Positions 1 to 9,187 of a DNA stretch of 64,000 nt are shown piece after piece; position 1 is the stretch's first letter, and every line of letters begins with the position of its first letter. A model generated the notes under the pieces. It was not told where the DNA came from and ran no database searches. It saw only the letters and a program-made list of their open reading frames with translations. Source of the DNA: Actinopolyspora biskrensis (lineage in GTDB: Bacteria > Actinomycetota > Actinomycetes > Mycobacteriales > Pseudonocardiaceae); the NCBI RefSeq assembly GCF_013408175.1, contig NZ_JACBYW010000007.1:124001-188000 (forward strand), read 5' to 3'. The position numbers and the translations under genes were made by a program.

Positions 1-356
1 CGCTGGTAGCTGGTTTCGAATCCGACCTCGAACACCTCGCCGAGCGTCGAGCCGGCGCTGATGGTGACCCCGACGCTGTTGGTCGTCGTCTGCGTCGACT
101 CCCAGCTGATGATCCTCGTCGAGGTTCCCTCCGAGCAGTTCGCCGCACCACCCACGAGTTCGTCGGCGCCCCGGTAGCTCTCGGGTGAGCCCGAGGGGTG
201 GAACTCGCAGAGGTCGGTGTTGCCCTGTTCGCACTGTTCGAGCAGTTGTCGCACGCTCGGTTCGTCCGCCGCCGCGGCCGTGCCGGGCGTGACGAGCCCG
301 GCCAGCACCACGGCGGAGGCACCGAGCACCGTCGCCGCCCTGTTACGCAACTTCAT
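1..356 (-). CDS. Secreted protein, N-terminal part (continues off the window)
   Basis: This partial gene starts at an ATG at 356, only 14 bp after the stop of the preceding secreted-protein gene, so the two look co-transcribed. About 118 residues are visible. Residues 1-30 form a signal peptide with a KLRNR basic region, a hydrophobic core and an AAAA cleavage region. The mature part has three cysteines and then an alternating Ser/Thr-rich stretch (STQTTTNSVGVTISAG) ending in VFEVGFETSY. That alternation recalls the amphipathic hairpin of aerolysin/ETX-type beta-pore proteins found in many secreted actinobacterial hypotheticals. The fold assignment is a guess from pattern, and the rest of the protein lies outside the window. 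Confidence 0.7.
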   Translation of the reverse strand, partial: MKLRNRAATVLGASAVVLAGLVTPGTAAAADEPSVRQLLEQCEQGNTDLCEFHPSGSPESYRGADELVGGAANCSEGTSTRIISWESTQTTTNSVGVTISAGSTLGEVFEVGFETSYQ

Positions 357-370
357 CCCGTTCGCCTCGC

Positions 371-883
371 TCAGCTCAGTCCGACGGTCACTGTTCGATC
401 GTTGATGCCGCTGTTCAGGCGCGGTGCCTTTTCCTTGTACGGGCCCGCGCGGTCGCCCGAGTCCGGGTAGAGCCAGACCCAGCAGGTCGACCACGCCTGG
501 ACCGAGGAGATCCGGTTCTTCCAGGAGTCGTCGAGGTCGAGCCAGAAGTCGACCTCGTCGTTCTTCGGACACGGTTCCGGAACCGTGATCGTCAGTGACG
601 CGCCGCCGTACTCGGCGTCCTCGAACACCGTGGCGCCGATGACGGAACCGCTGGTGTCCGCGATCCGCTGCCCCGCGCCCGTGGCCGCGGAGAAGCTGTC
701 GTAGCAGGTTCGCTGCTGGGAAGCGGTGTCGAGCACGCAGTGCTGCCGGACGTCCTCGTCCGTAGCCTGGGCCGCCTGCGCCGACGCCGCCGTGAACACG
801 GCGACCACGGACAGGCTCGCGAGTACCGCGAAACGTCTTCGGGCGGGGGAACGGGTCCTCGTTCCGCTGCCGGCTCCGACCAA
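371..883 (-). CDS. Secreted beta/gamma-crystallin-like small protein
   Basis: I chose the TTG at 883 because a strong GGAGAGGAG ribosome site lies just upstream (about 891-899); the longer form starting at 943 has none. The 170-residue product begins with a signal peptide (SPARRRFAVLASLSVVAVF, then AQAAQA). The mature protein has paired cysteines and motifs typical of beta/gamma-crystallin or peptidase-inhibitor-I36-like secreted proteins: FEDAEYGGASLTI and, later, SWKNRISSVQAWSTCWVWLY. Such proteins are exported and often bind calcium or inhibit proteases. The family call rests on these motifs only. It is followed after 14 bp by the other secreted gene. Confidence 0.75.
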   Translation of the reverse strand: MVGAGSGTRTRSPARRRFAVLASLSVVAVFTAASAQAAQATDEDVRQHCVLDTASQQRTCYDSFSAATGAGQRIADTSGSVIGATVFEDAEYGGASLTITVPEPCPKNDEVDFWLDLDDSWKNRISSVQAWSTCWVWLYPDSGDRAGPYKEKAPRLNSGINDRTVTVGLS

Positions 884-1166
884 TTTCCGCTCCTCTCCCG
901 GAGGCGTGGTGGCACCTCTCGGAATCGGTTTAGTGGCGTGCAACGAGCACTATCGGCCAGGCGCGCTCTCGGGTCCAGAGCGGTTCGGCGAATTACGCGA
1001 GAAGCAGCAGCGCGCTCCTGGGGGCGACGGGGCCGTTCGGCGGTTGCCGCGCCTTCCGGGCTCGCGTGGCGGTCGTGCGGTCCGCGCCGTGGAGCTCGCA
1101 CGCCAGGGGCGGGGCCGGGAACACGAAAAAGGCCGGGCGCGGTGTTCACCGTGCCCGGCCCCGAAG

Positions 1167-1252
1167 CGGAGGATGCGGGATTCGAACCCGCGAGGGCTGT
1201 TAACCCAACACGAATTCCAGTCGTGCGCCTTAGGCCGCTCGGCCAATCCTCC
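1167..1252 (-). tRNA. tRNA-Ser (anticodon GGA)
   Basis: Read on the minus strand this is an 86-nt type II tRNA. The acceptor stem GGAGGAT pairs with ATCCTCC and is followed by a G discriminator base. There is a GGCCGAGCGGCC D-arm region, an anticodon loop CTGGAAT giving GGA, a long variable arm typical of serine tRNAs, and a T-arm containing GGTTCGAATCC. The CCA end is not encoded. Confidence 0.96.
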
Positions 1253-1315
1253 GCAAAGAAGTGTACGCGACGGGATCGTCCGCTCCGCGACCCCCCTCGG
1301 TTCGTCCCTCGCGGG

Positions 1316-1505
1316 GTGGCTTGCCCGGGTGGCCGGATAGCCGCAACGTGAGTCGGCGCCTCGGGATCGTTGCAGGGCACCCCGATCGGTGGCCGCCGCG
1401 CGCGGTGGGGCCCGCACCGCACGTGGGCGGGACGAAACTGCCGGCTCGGTTGACGTGGGTGGTTGCTCGGGTGGGGCCTCGGAGTCGCCGTGCCGAAGAA
1501 GACCA
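1316..1505 (+). repeat. Dispersed intergenic repeat, diverged copy A
   Basis: This stretch fills most of the gene-free gap between the tRNA and the SRP RNA. Its left 70 bp (GGATAGCCGCAACGTGAGTC and onward) matches the left ends of the full copies at 5951 and 42446. Its right end (GCTCGGGTGGGG then GTGCCGAAGAAGA) matches their right end. The middle is diverged or replaced. No gene is supported between 1253 and 1591. Confidence 0.6.
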
Positions 1506-1591
1506 GGAGCCGTTGCAGCCGGACTCCCCCTCGCCGGAAGTTCCGAAGGGGGGTGTGGAGCCCCGCTTTCCGAGGGGGATACACTGTATGA

Positions 1592-1679
1592 GGACTCCGC
1601 GCGGCGTCCATCCTGTGAACTCCCCCAGGGCCGGAAGGCAGCAAGGGTAAGCGGGCTCTGACGGGTGCGCGGGGTCCCC
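1592..1679 (+). ncRNA. ffs: Signal recognition particle RNA, small (4.5S) type
   Basis: The conserved SRP Alu-less core is present: CCAGGGCCGGAAGGCAGCAA at about 1625-1644 carries the GGAA tetraloop and the asymmetric internal loop that binds Ffh. The ends GGACTCCGCGC (1592-1602) and GCGCGGGGTCC (1667-1677) pair to close a single long hairpin. A run of seven T at 1680-1686 follows as the terminator. A TACACT -10 box lies at 1580-1585, consistent with a start near 1592. The RNA works with Ffh in co-translational membrane targeting. Confidence 0.95.
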
Positions 1680-1817
1680 TTTTTTTGTCGAGGGGGTCCC
1701 CCGGTCGTGGGCGGAGTGGACGTCCCTTCGCACCGGCGAGTGGCGCTTTCCGCCCGTTCGCCGCCGCCGGCGTCTCCCGTTGCCGCTTCGTCGGTCTTGG
1801 CACGTATCGTTGCCGGT

Positions 1818-4064
1818 GTGGCGCTCGCGCTCTATCGCAAGTATCGACCGGCGACCTTCGGCGAGGTCGTGGGACAGTCACACGTCACCGAACCACTGCG
1901 CACCGCGCTGGCCGCGCGGCGGATCAACCACGCCTACCTGTTCTCCGGGCCGCGTGGTTGCGGCAAGACATCCAGCGCGCGAATCCTGGCCCGGTCGCTG
2001 AACTGCGTCGAAGGCCCCACGGACGAGCCGTGTGGCCGCTGTGACTCCTGCGTCTCCCTGGGGCCGGACGGTTCGGGCAGCGTGGACGTGGTGGAGATGG
2101 ACGCCGCCAGTCACGGCGGTGTGGACGACGCCCGCGAGCTCCGCGATCGCGCGGTCTTCGCCCCGGCCCAGTCGCGTTACCGGATCTTCGTCATCGACGA
2201 GGCCCACATGGTCACCCAGCAGGGGTTCAACGCCCTGTTGAAGATCGTCGAGGAGCCTCCCGACCACCTGGTCTTCGTGTTCGCGACCACCGAACCGGAC
2301 AAGGTGCTGACCACGATCCGGTCCCGCACGCACCACTACCCCTTCCGGCTGATCCCGCCGGGGGAGCTGCGCGAGCTGCTGGAGCGGATCTGCGCCGAGG
2401 AGGGCGTCCGGGTCGAGCCCGCCGTGTACCCGCTGGCCATCCGTGCGGGCGGTGGTTCGGCGCGGGACGCGTTGAGCGTGCTCGACCAGCTGCTGGCCGG
2501 TGCGGGTGACGAGGGGATCACCTACGAACGGGCCGTCGCGCTGCTCGGGGTGACCGATGTGGCGCTGATCGACTCCATGGTGGACGGGTTGGCCGCCGGG
2601 GACTCGGCAGCCGTCTACGACACGGTCAACCGGGTGGTCGAGGCCGGGCACGACCCACGTCGTTTCGCCTCCGACCTGCTGGACCGGTTGCGTGACCTCG
2701 TGCTGCTGCATTCGGTGCCCGACGCCGCCGAGCGGGGTCTGATCGAGAACGTCGGCGACGAGGCGGAGAAGATGTCCCGCCAGGCGGAGCAGCTCGGCGT
2801 CGCGACCCTCACCCGGTTCGCCGAGACAGTGCACGCTGGGCTCTCCGAGATGCGGGGCGCCACCGCGCCCCGACTGCTGCTGGAACTGCTGTGCTCGCGG
2901 ATGATGCTTCCCAGCGCGTCCTCCTCCGAGGCCGCGCTGCTTCAACGGCTGGAGCGGGTGGAGCGGCGGATGACGGTCGCACCGCCCGCCGAGCAGGCCG
3001 TTCCGTCCGGGGTGGACGGAGGGCGGGCCTCCGCCGCTCCCGCCGGGGAGCGGGCACCGGCCACCGGCGGGAGCGCGGAACCGGCCGCGGACCCTCGGGA
3101 ACCCGCGCGGGAGCGTGCCGCCGAGTCGGCGGGCCCGTCGGGTGATGAGGTCCGCGCGGAGGCCGACGGGGGGCAGGCCGCCCCGGTCGGTGGTTCCGCC
3201 GGCCCGGCACGGGAGACGAGCGACCTCGGCGCAGGCGGTTCCGCCCCGCGGGAGGAACCCCCGAGCGGAACGGCGACGGCGGAGCTGCGCCAGACGTGGA
3301 GCGAGTTGCTGCGCGCGGTCTCCGAGCGCAACCGGCCCACCCAGGCTCTGCTGCTCAACGCGAGCGTGCGGGAACTGCGCGCGGACACGCTGGTCATCTC
3401 GATGCCGACGGAGGGGCTGCGCAAGCAGTTCGACCGGGCGAACCGGGTCGAGCACGTGCGGGAGGCCATGCGCGAGGTGCTCGGCGGCGAGTGGGCGATC
3501 GAGTGCGTCGTCGAGGGGGAGCAACCCGCCTCCGGCTCCGCCGCTCAACAGCGGGAGCAGCACCCCGGGGCGTCCGGGGGGCCTCCGGCCGGGAGCGCGC
3601 CCGCCGCGCGGGAACGCCCCGCGGAGCCGAACGGGGAGGTGACGCGGGAGGAGAAACCGCGCGAGCGGCCTCCGGAGTCCCCGGCCCCAGCGCCGGAGCC
3701 CGTCGAACGGGAGGTTCCGCGGGCCGCGGAACCGACCGCGCCCGTCGCCGGTGCTCCCGCGGACTCTCCTCCGGAACCACCGCTCCCGGAGGAGCCTCCC
3801 CCGCCGGAAGCTCCTCCGCCGGACGAGGACGCGGACGTGGATCCGGCTCACGGGGAGACGCCTCGGGGCGAACCGGTCGCCGACTCCGGAGCGGCCTTCG
3901 CACCGACGCCGACGCCGGTGTCGGCATCGGCGTCGGCGTCGGTCCCCAAATCGGCTCCCGAGCCTGTGCCCGAGGCCGAGCCGTCCGTCGAGCAGCACGA
4001 TCCCGATGAACTGGCCGTGGAGCTGTTCGTCAGCGAACTCGGAGCGCGCAGGCTCGACCAGTAG
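1818..4064 (+). CDS. dnaX: DNA polymerase III subunit gamma/tau
   Basis: The clamp-loader ATPase of the replisome, 748 residues from the GTG at 1818. The start was chosen because the conserved N-terminus (ALYRKYRPATFGEVVGQ) begins there. A TTGCCG/TATCGT promoter at 1780 and 1805 would give a leaderless message. The AAA+ region shows Walker A GPRGCGKT (44-51), zinc-binding cysteines at 63, 72, 75 and 78, DEAH (127-130) and sensor ATTEPDK (about 156-162). A folded domain near residues 490-570 is flanked by Pro/Glu/Ala-rich linkers, giving an unusually long acidic tail. I found no A-rich slippery site for a gamma frameshift. ybaB and recR follow, as in other actinobacteria. Confidence 0.96.
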   Translation: MALALYRKYRPATFGEVVGQSHVTEPLRTALAARRINHAYLFSGPRGCGKTSSARILARSLNCVEGPTDEPCGRCDSCVSLGPDGSGSVDVVEMDAASHGGVDDARELRDRAVFAPAQSRYRIFVIDEAHMVTQQGFNALLKIVEEPPDHLVFVFATTEPDKVLTTIRSRTHHYPFRLIPPGELRELLERICAEEGVRVEPAVYPLAIRAGGGSARDALSVLDQLLAGAGDEGITYERAVALLGVTDVALIDSMVDGLAAGDSAAVYDTVNRVVEAGHDPRRFASDLLDRLRDLVLLHSVPDAAERGLIENVGDEAEKMSRQAEQLGVATLTRFAETVHAGLSEMRGATAPRLLLELLCSRMMLPSASSSEAALLQRLERVERRMTVAPPAEQAVPSGVDGGRASAAPAGERAPATGGSAEPAADPREPARERAAESAGPSGDEVRAEADGGQAAPVGGSAGPARETSDLGAGGSAPREEPPSGTATAELRQTWSELLRAVSERNRPTQALLLNASVRELRADTLVISMPTEGLRKQFDRANRVEHVREAMREVLGGEWAIECVVEGEQPASGSAAQQREQHPGASGGPPAGSAPAARERPAEPNGEVTREEKPRERPPESPAPAPEPVEREVPRAAEPTAPVAGAPADSPPEPPLPEEPPPPEAPPPDEDADVDPAHGETPRGEPVADSGAAFAPTPTPVSASASASVPKSAPEPVPEAEPSVEQHDPDELAVELFVSELGARRLDQ

Positions 4065-4217
4065 CTGCCCGCCCCGGGACGTTCCGCGGGGACGTCCCGG
4101 TCGGTGGGAACTCCGGGTAGCGGGCAGCGCCGCGCGGCGAGGAGCCGACGACTACGCTGGAGGAAGCGAGATACCTCGTTCGAACAGGTCAGTCCAGCCG
4201 GACCGGGAGGAGCCACG

Positions 4218-4577
4218 GTGCAACCTGGTGGCCAGCAGCCGAACATGCAAGAGATCATGAAGCAGGCGCAGGAGATGCAGCAGCAGCTGATGACTGCGCA
4301 GCAGGAGCTCGCCGAGACGGAGGTGACCGGCACGGCAGGTGGCGGCATGGTCACCGCCACGGTCACCGGTGGTGGCGAGCTGCAGTCCATGAGCATCGAC
4401 CCGAAGGTGGTCGACCCCTCCGACACCGAGACGCTTTCCGACATGGTGGTGGCGGCGGTCCGGGACGCGAACCGTGCGGCCCAGGAACTGCAGAGCGAGA
4501 AGATGGGACCGTTGACCAACGCGCTCGGCGGCCAGGGCGGAATGGACATGGGCGGACTCGGTCTGCCCGGGATGTGA
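4218..4577 (+). CDS. YbaB/EbfC family nucleoid-associated protein
   Basis: A small DNA-binding protein that dimerises on the nucleoid; the family is almost always encoded between dnaX and recR. The GTG at 4218 is preceded by GGGAGGAG at 4205-4212, which decides the start and gives 119 residues. The N-terminal helix is rich in Met and Gln ([20 protein letters not shown]), followed by the typical [15 protein letters not shown] strand and the [16 protein letters not shown] helix. The C-terminus is Gly/Met-rich. It is 10 bp upstream of recR and probably shares its transcript. Confidence 0.93.
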   Translation: MQPGGQQPNMQEIMKQAQEMQQQLMTAQQELAETEVTGTAGGGMVTATVTGGGELQSMSIDPKVVDPSDTETLSDMVVAAVRDANRAAQELQSEKMGPLTNALGGQGGMDMGGLGLPGM

Positions 4578-4587
4578 CGGTAGTGGC

Positions 4588-5184
4588 GTGTACGAAGGGC
4601 CAGTTCAGGATCTGATCGACGAGCTCGGCAGGTTGCCGGGAATCGGCCCGAAGGGCGCGCAGCGCATCGCCTTTCACCTGTTGTCCGCGGAGCCCGCCGA
4701 TGTCACACGGCTGCAGGACGCCCTGCAGCGTGTGAAGGAGGGCGTGATCTTCTGCGAGGTCTGCGGGAACGTCTCGGAGCAGACCAGGTGCCGGATCTGC
4801 CAGGACGCGCGGCGTGATCCCCGTCTGGTGTGCGTGGTCGAGGAACCCAAGGACGTGCTGGCGGTCGAACGCACCCGGGAGTTCCGCGGGCGCTATCACG
4901 TGCTCGGCGGTGCGCTCGATCCGCTTTCCGGGGTGGGGCCCGACCAGCTGCGCATTCGGGATCTCGTCAACAGGATCGGCACGGACGAGGTGAGCGAGAT
5001 CATCATCGCCACCGATCCGAACACCGAGGGCGAGGCCACCGCGACCTACCTGGTCCGGTTGCTGCAGGACTTTCCCGGGCTCAGCGTCACGCGGCTGGCC
5101 TCCGGGCTTCCGATGGGCGGCGACCTGGAGTTCGCGGACGAGCTCACTCTCGGCAGGGCGCTCTCCGGCAGGCGTTCGGTGTGA
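4588..5184 (+). CDS. recR: Recombination protein RecR
   Basis: The RecFOR-pathway recombination mediator, 198 residues, the usual length. It shows the helix-hairpin-helix [20 protein letters not shown] (13-32), a C4 zinc finger at C56, C59, C68 and C71 (CEVCG ... CRIC) and a Toprim domain from about residue 80 with VVEEPKD and [12 protein letters not shown]. The GTG start lies 10 bp after ybaB. RecR acts with RecO and RecF at gapped DNA to load RecA. Confidence 0.96.
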   Translation: MYEGPVQDLIDELGRLPGIGPKGAQRIAFHLLSAEPADVTRLQDALQRVKEGVIFCEVCGNVSEQTRCRICQDARRDPRLVCVVEEPKDVLAVERTREFRGRYHVLGGALDPLSGVGPDQLRIRDLVNRIGTDEVSEIIIATDPNTEGEATATYLVRLLQDFPGLSVTRLASGLPMGGDLEFADELTLGRALSGRRSV

Positions 5185-5345
5185 AGGAGGGTCGGCGGCG
5201 CCGACCGCGTAGGTGGTTGCAAACGTCCGGCGCCGCTTGTCCGGTGATCGGCCCGGCCGGGCGAGCGCTCACCCGAACCGCGAGACCACCGCGCCGGTTC
5301 GCGGCACGACAGGAAAGCGCCGGTCACCCGTTCCGGGGGAAGTTC

Positions 5346-5927
5346 ATGTGGCGATCTCGCGCGGACGCGGCCGCGGCTGATCTGGCGGTGCGTGAAGCGC
5401 TGCGGCAACCCCCCGCTCTGGGGCCGGTCCGGTTGATCACCGTGGACGGTCCCTCCGGGGCGGGCAAGTCCACCTTCGCCGATCTCGTGTTCGCGCGGAC
5501 GCGTGCCGCCGGGGTGGAGGCGCGGCTGGTGCGTACCGACGACTTCGCCACCTGGGAACAGCCGGTGCAGTGGTGGCCCCGGTTCCGAGCCGGGGTGCTC
5601 GAGCCGTTGAGCCGGGGAGCGCCGGGGCGTTATCGACGTGTCGAGTGGCCGGGGGGTGTTCCGGTGGACGGGGCGGTGGTCGAGGTCGCCGTGCCCGAGG
5701 TGCTGTTGCTGGAGGGCGTCTCGTCCGGGAGGCGCTCGATCGCCGACCGGATCGGCGTTTCGGTCTGGGTGGAGGCAGCCGACCCCGCGGCGCGGTTGGA
5801 ACGTGCCGTGGCTCGGGACGGGGAGTCCGCGCGGGCCGAGCTCGTTCGTTGGCAGGAGTTCGAGCGTCGTTGGTTCGCCTCGGACCGGACCAGGGAGCGC
5901 GCCGACCTCGTGGTGCACTCCGGGTAG
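5346..5927 (+). CDS. Uridine kinase-like P-loop NTPase
   Basis: A 193-residue P-loop protein resembling the uridine kinase/AAA family proteins common in actinobacteria. Walker A is GPSGAGKS at residues 35-42 (TVDGPSGAGKSTFADL). A VRTDDFATWEQPVQWWPRF segment and a later VLLLEGVSSGRRSI segment correspond to the substrate-binding and LEG motifs of nucleoside kinases. The ATG at 5346 has only a weak GGGGAA upstream. A 160-bp gap separates it from recR, so it may have its own promoter. The substrate is not established by sequence; phosphorylation of a small molecule is inferred. Confidence 0.8.
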   Translation: MWRSRADAAAADLAVREALRQPPALGPVRLITVDGPSGAGKSTFADLVFARTRAAGVEARLVRTDDFATWEQPVQWWPRFRAGVLEPLSRGAPGRYRRVEWPGGVPVDGAVVEVAVPEVLLLEGVSSGRRSIADRIGVSVWVEAADPAARLERAVARDGESARAELVRWQEFERRWFASDRTRERADLVVHSG

Positions 5928-5950
5928 TAGAGTGCACGGCTCGGTTCGCT

Positions 5951-6183
5951 CGTGTGGTCGGGTAGCCGTCACGTGAGTCGGCGCCTTGCCCTGTTGTAGG
6001 GCACATCGAGCAGCGGCCTGCGCCACGTGCCCTGCCGCCTTGCGATGCGTCCGACTCACGCACCGGATCTTCTCGTCCTGCCCGGGATCGGAGCACCTGC
6101 GTTGGAGCGGAGTCCTCGGTCGGAAATCTCCGGTGGGATTTCGGTGGGGTGAGTTGCGTGGGCGGGTGAAAGCGGCTGCGCCG
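5951..6183 (+). repeat. Dispersed intergenic repeat, full copy B
   Basis: This element of about 235 bp aligns end to end with the copy at 42446-42680. It contains inverted arms CGTGAGTCGG (about 5972-5981) and CCGACTCACG (about 6051-6060), then a conserved CTTCTCGTCCTGCCC block and CCTGCGTTGGA. It occupies most of the gene-free gap 5928-6439. The rest of the gap has no gene; it must hold the promoter of the ABC transporter operon. Confidence 0.75.
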
Positions 6184-6439
6184 CTTGGCTGACGCTCGGG
6201 CCGACCGTCCCGACCGGACGAGCGCTCCTCCCGGACCGCGCGGACCCGATAAATCCACTGTGGGCAAAAAAGCGCCGCGACTCCCGCACTGGGCGATGCG
6301 TGCCGGATTTTCCCGTTTTTGCCCGAGTTCTCGGTCGCATGTCGTAGCCGAATCGTAATTTCGCGGTCCTGATCGGGACACGCTCACCGGGTTACTGTCT
6401 CCCTCACTCTGAGAGATGCGGCACACACCGAGGTGAGTG

Positions 6440-8125
6440 ATGGGTGTAGGCAGACCACCAGGATTACGGGCGTCGAGAACTGGACGCAGGATCGCGACCG
6501 CGGGATTGGCCGCCCTCCTCGCCACCTCGCTGGCCGCCTGCGTGCAGTCCCAACGGGAAGGCGACGGCGGGCGGACCATGGTGTTCGGAGCAGCCGGGGC
6601 TCCGGCGCTGTTCGACCCCTTCTACGCCTCCGACGGAGAGACGTTCCGGGTCACACGGCAGATGATGGAAGGGCTGGTCGGTTTCGAACCGGGCACCGCC
6701 GAAGTCGAACCGGCGCTGGCCGAGAGCTGGGAGTCCTCCGAGGACGGGACCGAGTGGACCTTCCAACTCCGCGAGGGGGTCGAGTTCCACGACGGCACCG
6801 AGTTCGACGCCGATGCGGTCTGCGCCAACTTCGAGCGCTGGTACAACCAGACGGGGCCGGGGCAGAACGCGGCGCTGTCCTACTACTGGATCGAGACCTT
6901 CGGAGGCTTCGCCTCCGACGACGATCCCTCCCTGTACTCCTCGTGCGAGACACCCGACCAGAGCACGGCGGTACTGGAACTCACCCGCCCCAGCTCCAAG
7001 TTCCCCGACGCGCTGGGGCTGGACTCGTTCAGCATCCAGTCGCCCACGGCGATGGAGGAGTACGGGGCCGACGAGGTGACCGCCCGGGGGTCGAGCTTCG
7101 AGTACTCCGAATACGCCAAGCAGCACCCCACCGGAACAGGCCCCTTCGAGTTCGACTCCTACGACGAGAGCAACCAGTCCATCGTGCTCCGCCGCAACGA
7201 GGACTACTGGGGCGAGAAGGCCGAGCTGGACCGGCTCGTCTTCAAGATCATCCCGGACGAGTCCGTGCGCAAGCAGGAACTGCTGTCCGGGGGCATCGAC
7301 GGCTACGACTTCCCCAACCCCGCCGACATCTCCGGGTTGAGGGACCAGGGCTTCGACGTCCAGGTGCGCGACCCGTTCAACATCCTCTACCTGGGGATCT
7401 CGCAGCGGAGCAACCCGGCGCTGCGGGACCTGCGCGTGCGCGAGGCGCTGGCCCGCGCCGTCGACAAGGAGAACCTGGTCGAGGCCAACATGCCGGACGG
7501 AGCCGAACCGGCCGAGCTGTTCTACCCGGACTCGGTGGACGGATACCCCGAGGACGTGACGAAGTACCCGCACGACCCGCAGCGGGCGAAACAGCTGCTC
7601 CGGGAGGCGGGGCACCAGGACCTCACGATCGAGTTCTGGTGGCCGACCCAGGTGACGCGCCCGTACATGCCCGATCCGCGCGGGATCTTCAACGCCCTGT
7701 CGGGCGACCTGGAGGAAGCGGGCATCAACGTCGAACCGGTCAGCAAGCCGTGGAACGGCGGCTACATCTCGGACGTGAACCAGGGCAAGGCCGAGGTCTT
7801 CCTGCTCGGCTGGACCGGGGACTACAACTCGCCGGACAACTTCATCGGCACCTTCTTCGGAAGCACGCAGAACCAGTTCTACACCGAACCGGCCCCCTGG
7901 GGCGGTGAGCTGGCCGAGCGTCTCGAGGCGGCCGACGGGGAGGCCGACCCGGCCGCGCGCGAGGAGATGTACACCGAGATCAACCGGAGCCTGAAGTCCG
8001 AGTACCTGCCCGCGATCCCGTTGGCGCACTCGCCACCGGCCATCGTCACCTCCTCCGAGGTCGAGGGACTGGTCACCTCGCCGTTGACCGCCGAGCGCTT
8101 CGCCCCGGTGAGCCTGCGGCAGTGA
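6440..8125 (+). CDS. ABC transporter substrate-binding lipoprotein, family 5 (oligopeptide type)
   Basis: The extracellular solute receptor of an Opp/Dpp-type importer. The ATG at 6440 is used, with GAGGTGA just upstream; a GTG at 6437 is also possible. The 561-residue product starts with a basic region and a lipoprotein signal ending in the lipobox LAAC, so it should be anchored outside the membrane. Family-5 hallmarks include FDPFYASDGETFRVTRQMME, LAESWESSEDGTEWTFQLRE and VREALARAVDKENLVEA. It is first in a five-gene operon with two permeases and two ATPases. Peptide is the likely cargo, but sugars or metal chelates cannot be excluded. Confidence 0.92.
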   Translation: MGVGRPPGLRASRTGRRIATAGLAALLATSLAACVQSQREGDGGRTMVFGAAGAPALFDPFYASDGETFRVTRQMMEGLVGFEPGTAEVEPALAESWESSEDGTEWTFQLREGVEFHDGTEFDADAVCANFERWYNQTGPGQNAALSYYWIETFGGFASDDDPSLYSSCETPDQSTAVLELTRPSSKFPDALGLDSFSIQSPTAMEEYGADEVTARGSSFEYSEYAKQHPTGTGPFEFDSYDESNQSIVLRRNEDYWGEKAELDRLVFKIIPDESVRKQELLSGGIDGYDFPNPADISGLRDQGFDVQVRDPFNILYLGISQRSNPALRDLRVREALARAVDKENLVEANMPDGAEPAELFYPDSVDGYPEDVTKYPHDPQRAKQLLREAGHQDLTIEFWWPTQVTRPYMPDPRGIFNALSGDLEEAGINVEPVSKPWNGGYISDVNQGKAEVFLLGWTGDYNSPDNFIGTFFGSTQNQFYTEPAPWGGELAERLEAADGEADPAAREEMYTEINRSLKSEYLPAIPLAHSPPAIVTSSEVEGLVTSPLTAERFAPVSLRQ

Positions 8126-8176
8126 CCCGCGAGTCATCGGTGCCCGCCGTGCCGCTCGACACGCAAGGAGCCGGAT

Positions 8177-9187
8177 TTGCTTCGCTACACCGTCCGACGG
8201 CTCGGACAACTCGTGATCGTCGCGGTCGTGCTGTCGATCCTGCTGTTCGGATGGCTGCGTGCGCTTCCGGGAGGGCCGGTCTCCGCGCTGCTCGGCGAAC
8301 GTGCCACGGAGGAGTCCCGTGCGCAGCTCGTCGAGCAGCTCGGGCTGAACCAGCCGCTGCACGTGCAGTACTGGAAGTTCGTGCAGCGCGCGGTGACGGG
8401 GGACTTCGGGGTGTCCACCGGGGTGCAGCCGGGCACCCCGGCGATGGAGGTGTTCCTGCAGCGGATGCCCGCCACGCTCGAACTGTCGGTGCTGGCGCTG
8501 CTGCTCGCGGTCGTGGTGGGCGTGCCGCTCGGCTACTTCGCGGGGCGCCGCCAGGGCGGCTGGCTGGACAACCTGAGCATCACCTGGTCACTGATCGGGG
8601 TGGCGGTTCCGGTCTTCTTCCTGGCTTTCCTGCTGAAGTACGTCTTCGCGATCGAGCTCGGCGCGCTGCCCGCCTCGGGCAGGCAGGAGGTGAGCATCGA
8701 CGCCACGCACGCGACCGGGTTCTACGTGCTCGACGGGATGTTGACCGGGGAGTGGGACGCGGCCTGGAACGCCTTCCTGCACCTGCTGCTCCCCGCCGCG
8801 GCGCTTTCCACGATTCCCTTCGCGGTGATCTTCCGGATCACCAGGGCCTCGGTGCTCGACGTCCTCGAGGAGGACTTCGTGCGAACGGCCCGGTCCAAGG
8901 GGCTCGGCGCGAGGGTGATACGTGGCAGGCACGTCCTGCGCAACGCGATGCTGCCCGTGGTGACCACCATCGGGTTGCAGACCGGCGCGCTGCTGTCCGG
9001 AGCGGTGCTGACCGAGCAGGTCTTCAACATAACCGGTATCGGCCAGGCGCTCTCGCTCGGTTTCCAACGGCAGGACTACGCGGTGCTGCAGGTGGTGATC
9101 CTGGCGACGGCGATGGTCTACGTGCTGGTCAACCTCGTCGTCGACCTCACCTACGCGGCGATCGACCCGAGACTGCGGGAGCGCTGA
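8177..9187 (+). CDS. ABC transporter permease, DppB/OppB type
   Basis: First membrane subunit of the importer, 336 residues from a TTG start with AAGGAG at 8165-8170. It shows the standard DppB layout: an N-terminal membrane helix (RYTVRRLGQLVIVAVVLSIL), a large external loop (ALPGGPVSALLGERATEE) and further membrane segments. A cytoplasmic EAA-type loop (DFVRTARSKGLGARVIRGRH) contacts the ATPases. The C-terminal VDLTYAAIDPRLRER is typical. It lies 51 bp after the lipoprotein gene. Confidence 0.93.
   Translation: MLRYTVRRLGQLVIVAVVLSILLFGWLRALPGGPVSALLGERATEESRAQLVEQLGLNQPLHVQYWKFVQRAVTGDFGVSTGVQPGTPAMEVFLQRMPATLELSVLALLLAVVVGVPLGYFAGRRQGGWLDNLSITWSLIGVAVPVFFLAFLLKYVFAIELGALPASGRQEVSIDATHATGFYVLDGMLTGEWDAAWNAFLHLLLPAAALSTIPFAVIFRITRASVLDVLEEDFVRTARSKGLGARVIRGRHVLRNAMLPVVTTIGLQTGALLSGAVLTEQVFNITGIGQALSLGFQRQDYAVLQVVILATAMVYVLVNLVVDLTYAAIDPRLRER

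Noticed and set aside
592-1881. A long minus-strand reading frame of 429 codons across the tRNA and SRP RNA
   Set aside because: It covers two RNA genes and the secreted-protein gene in another frame. It is a high-GC shadow with Arg/Pro-rich composition.
1878-3998. A 706-codon minus-strand frame opposite dnaX
   Set aside because: Arg/Gly/His-rich shadow of dnaX with no start signal or family motif.
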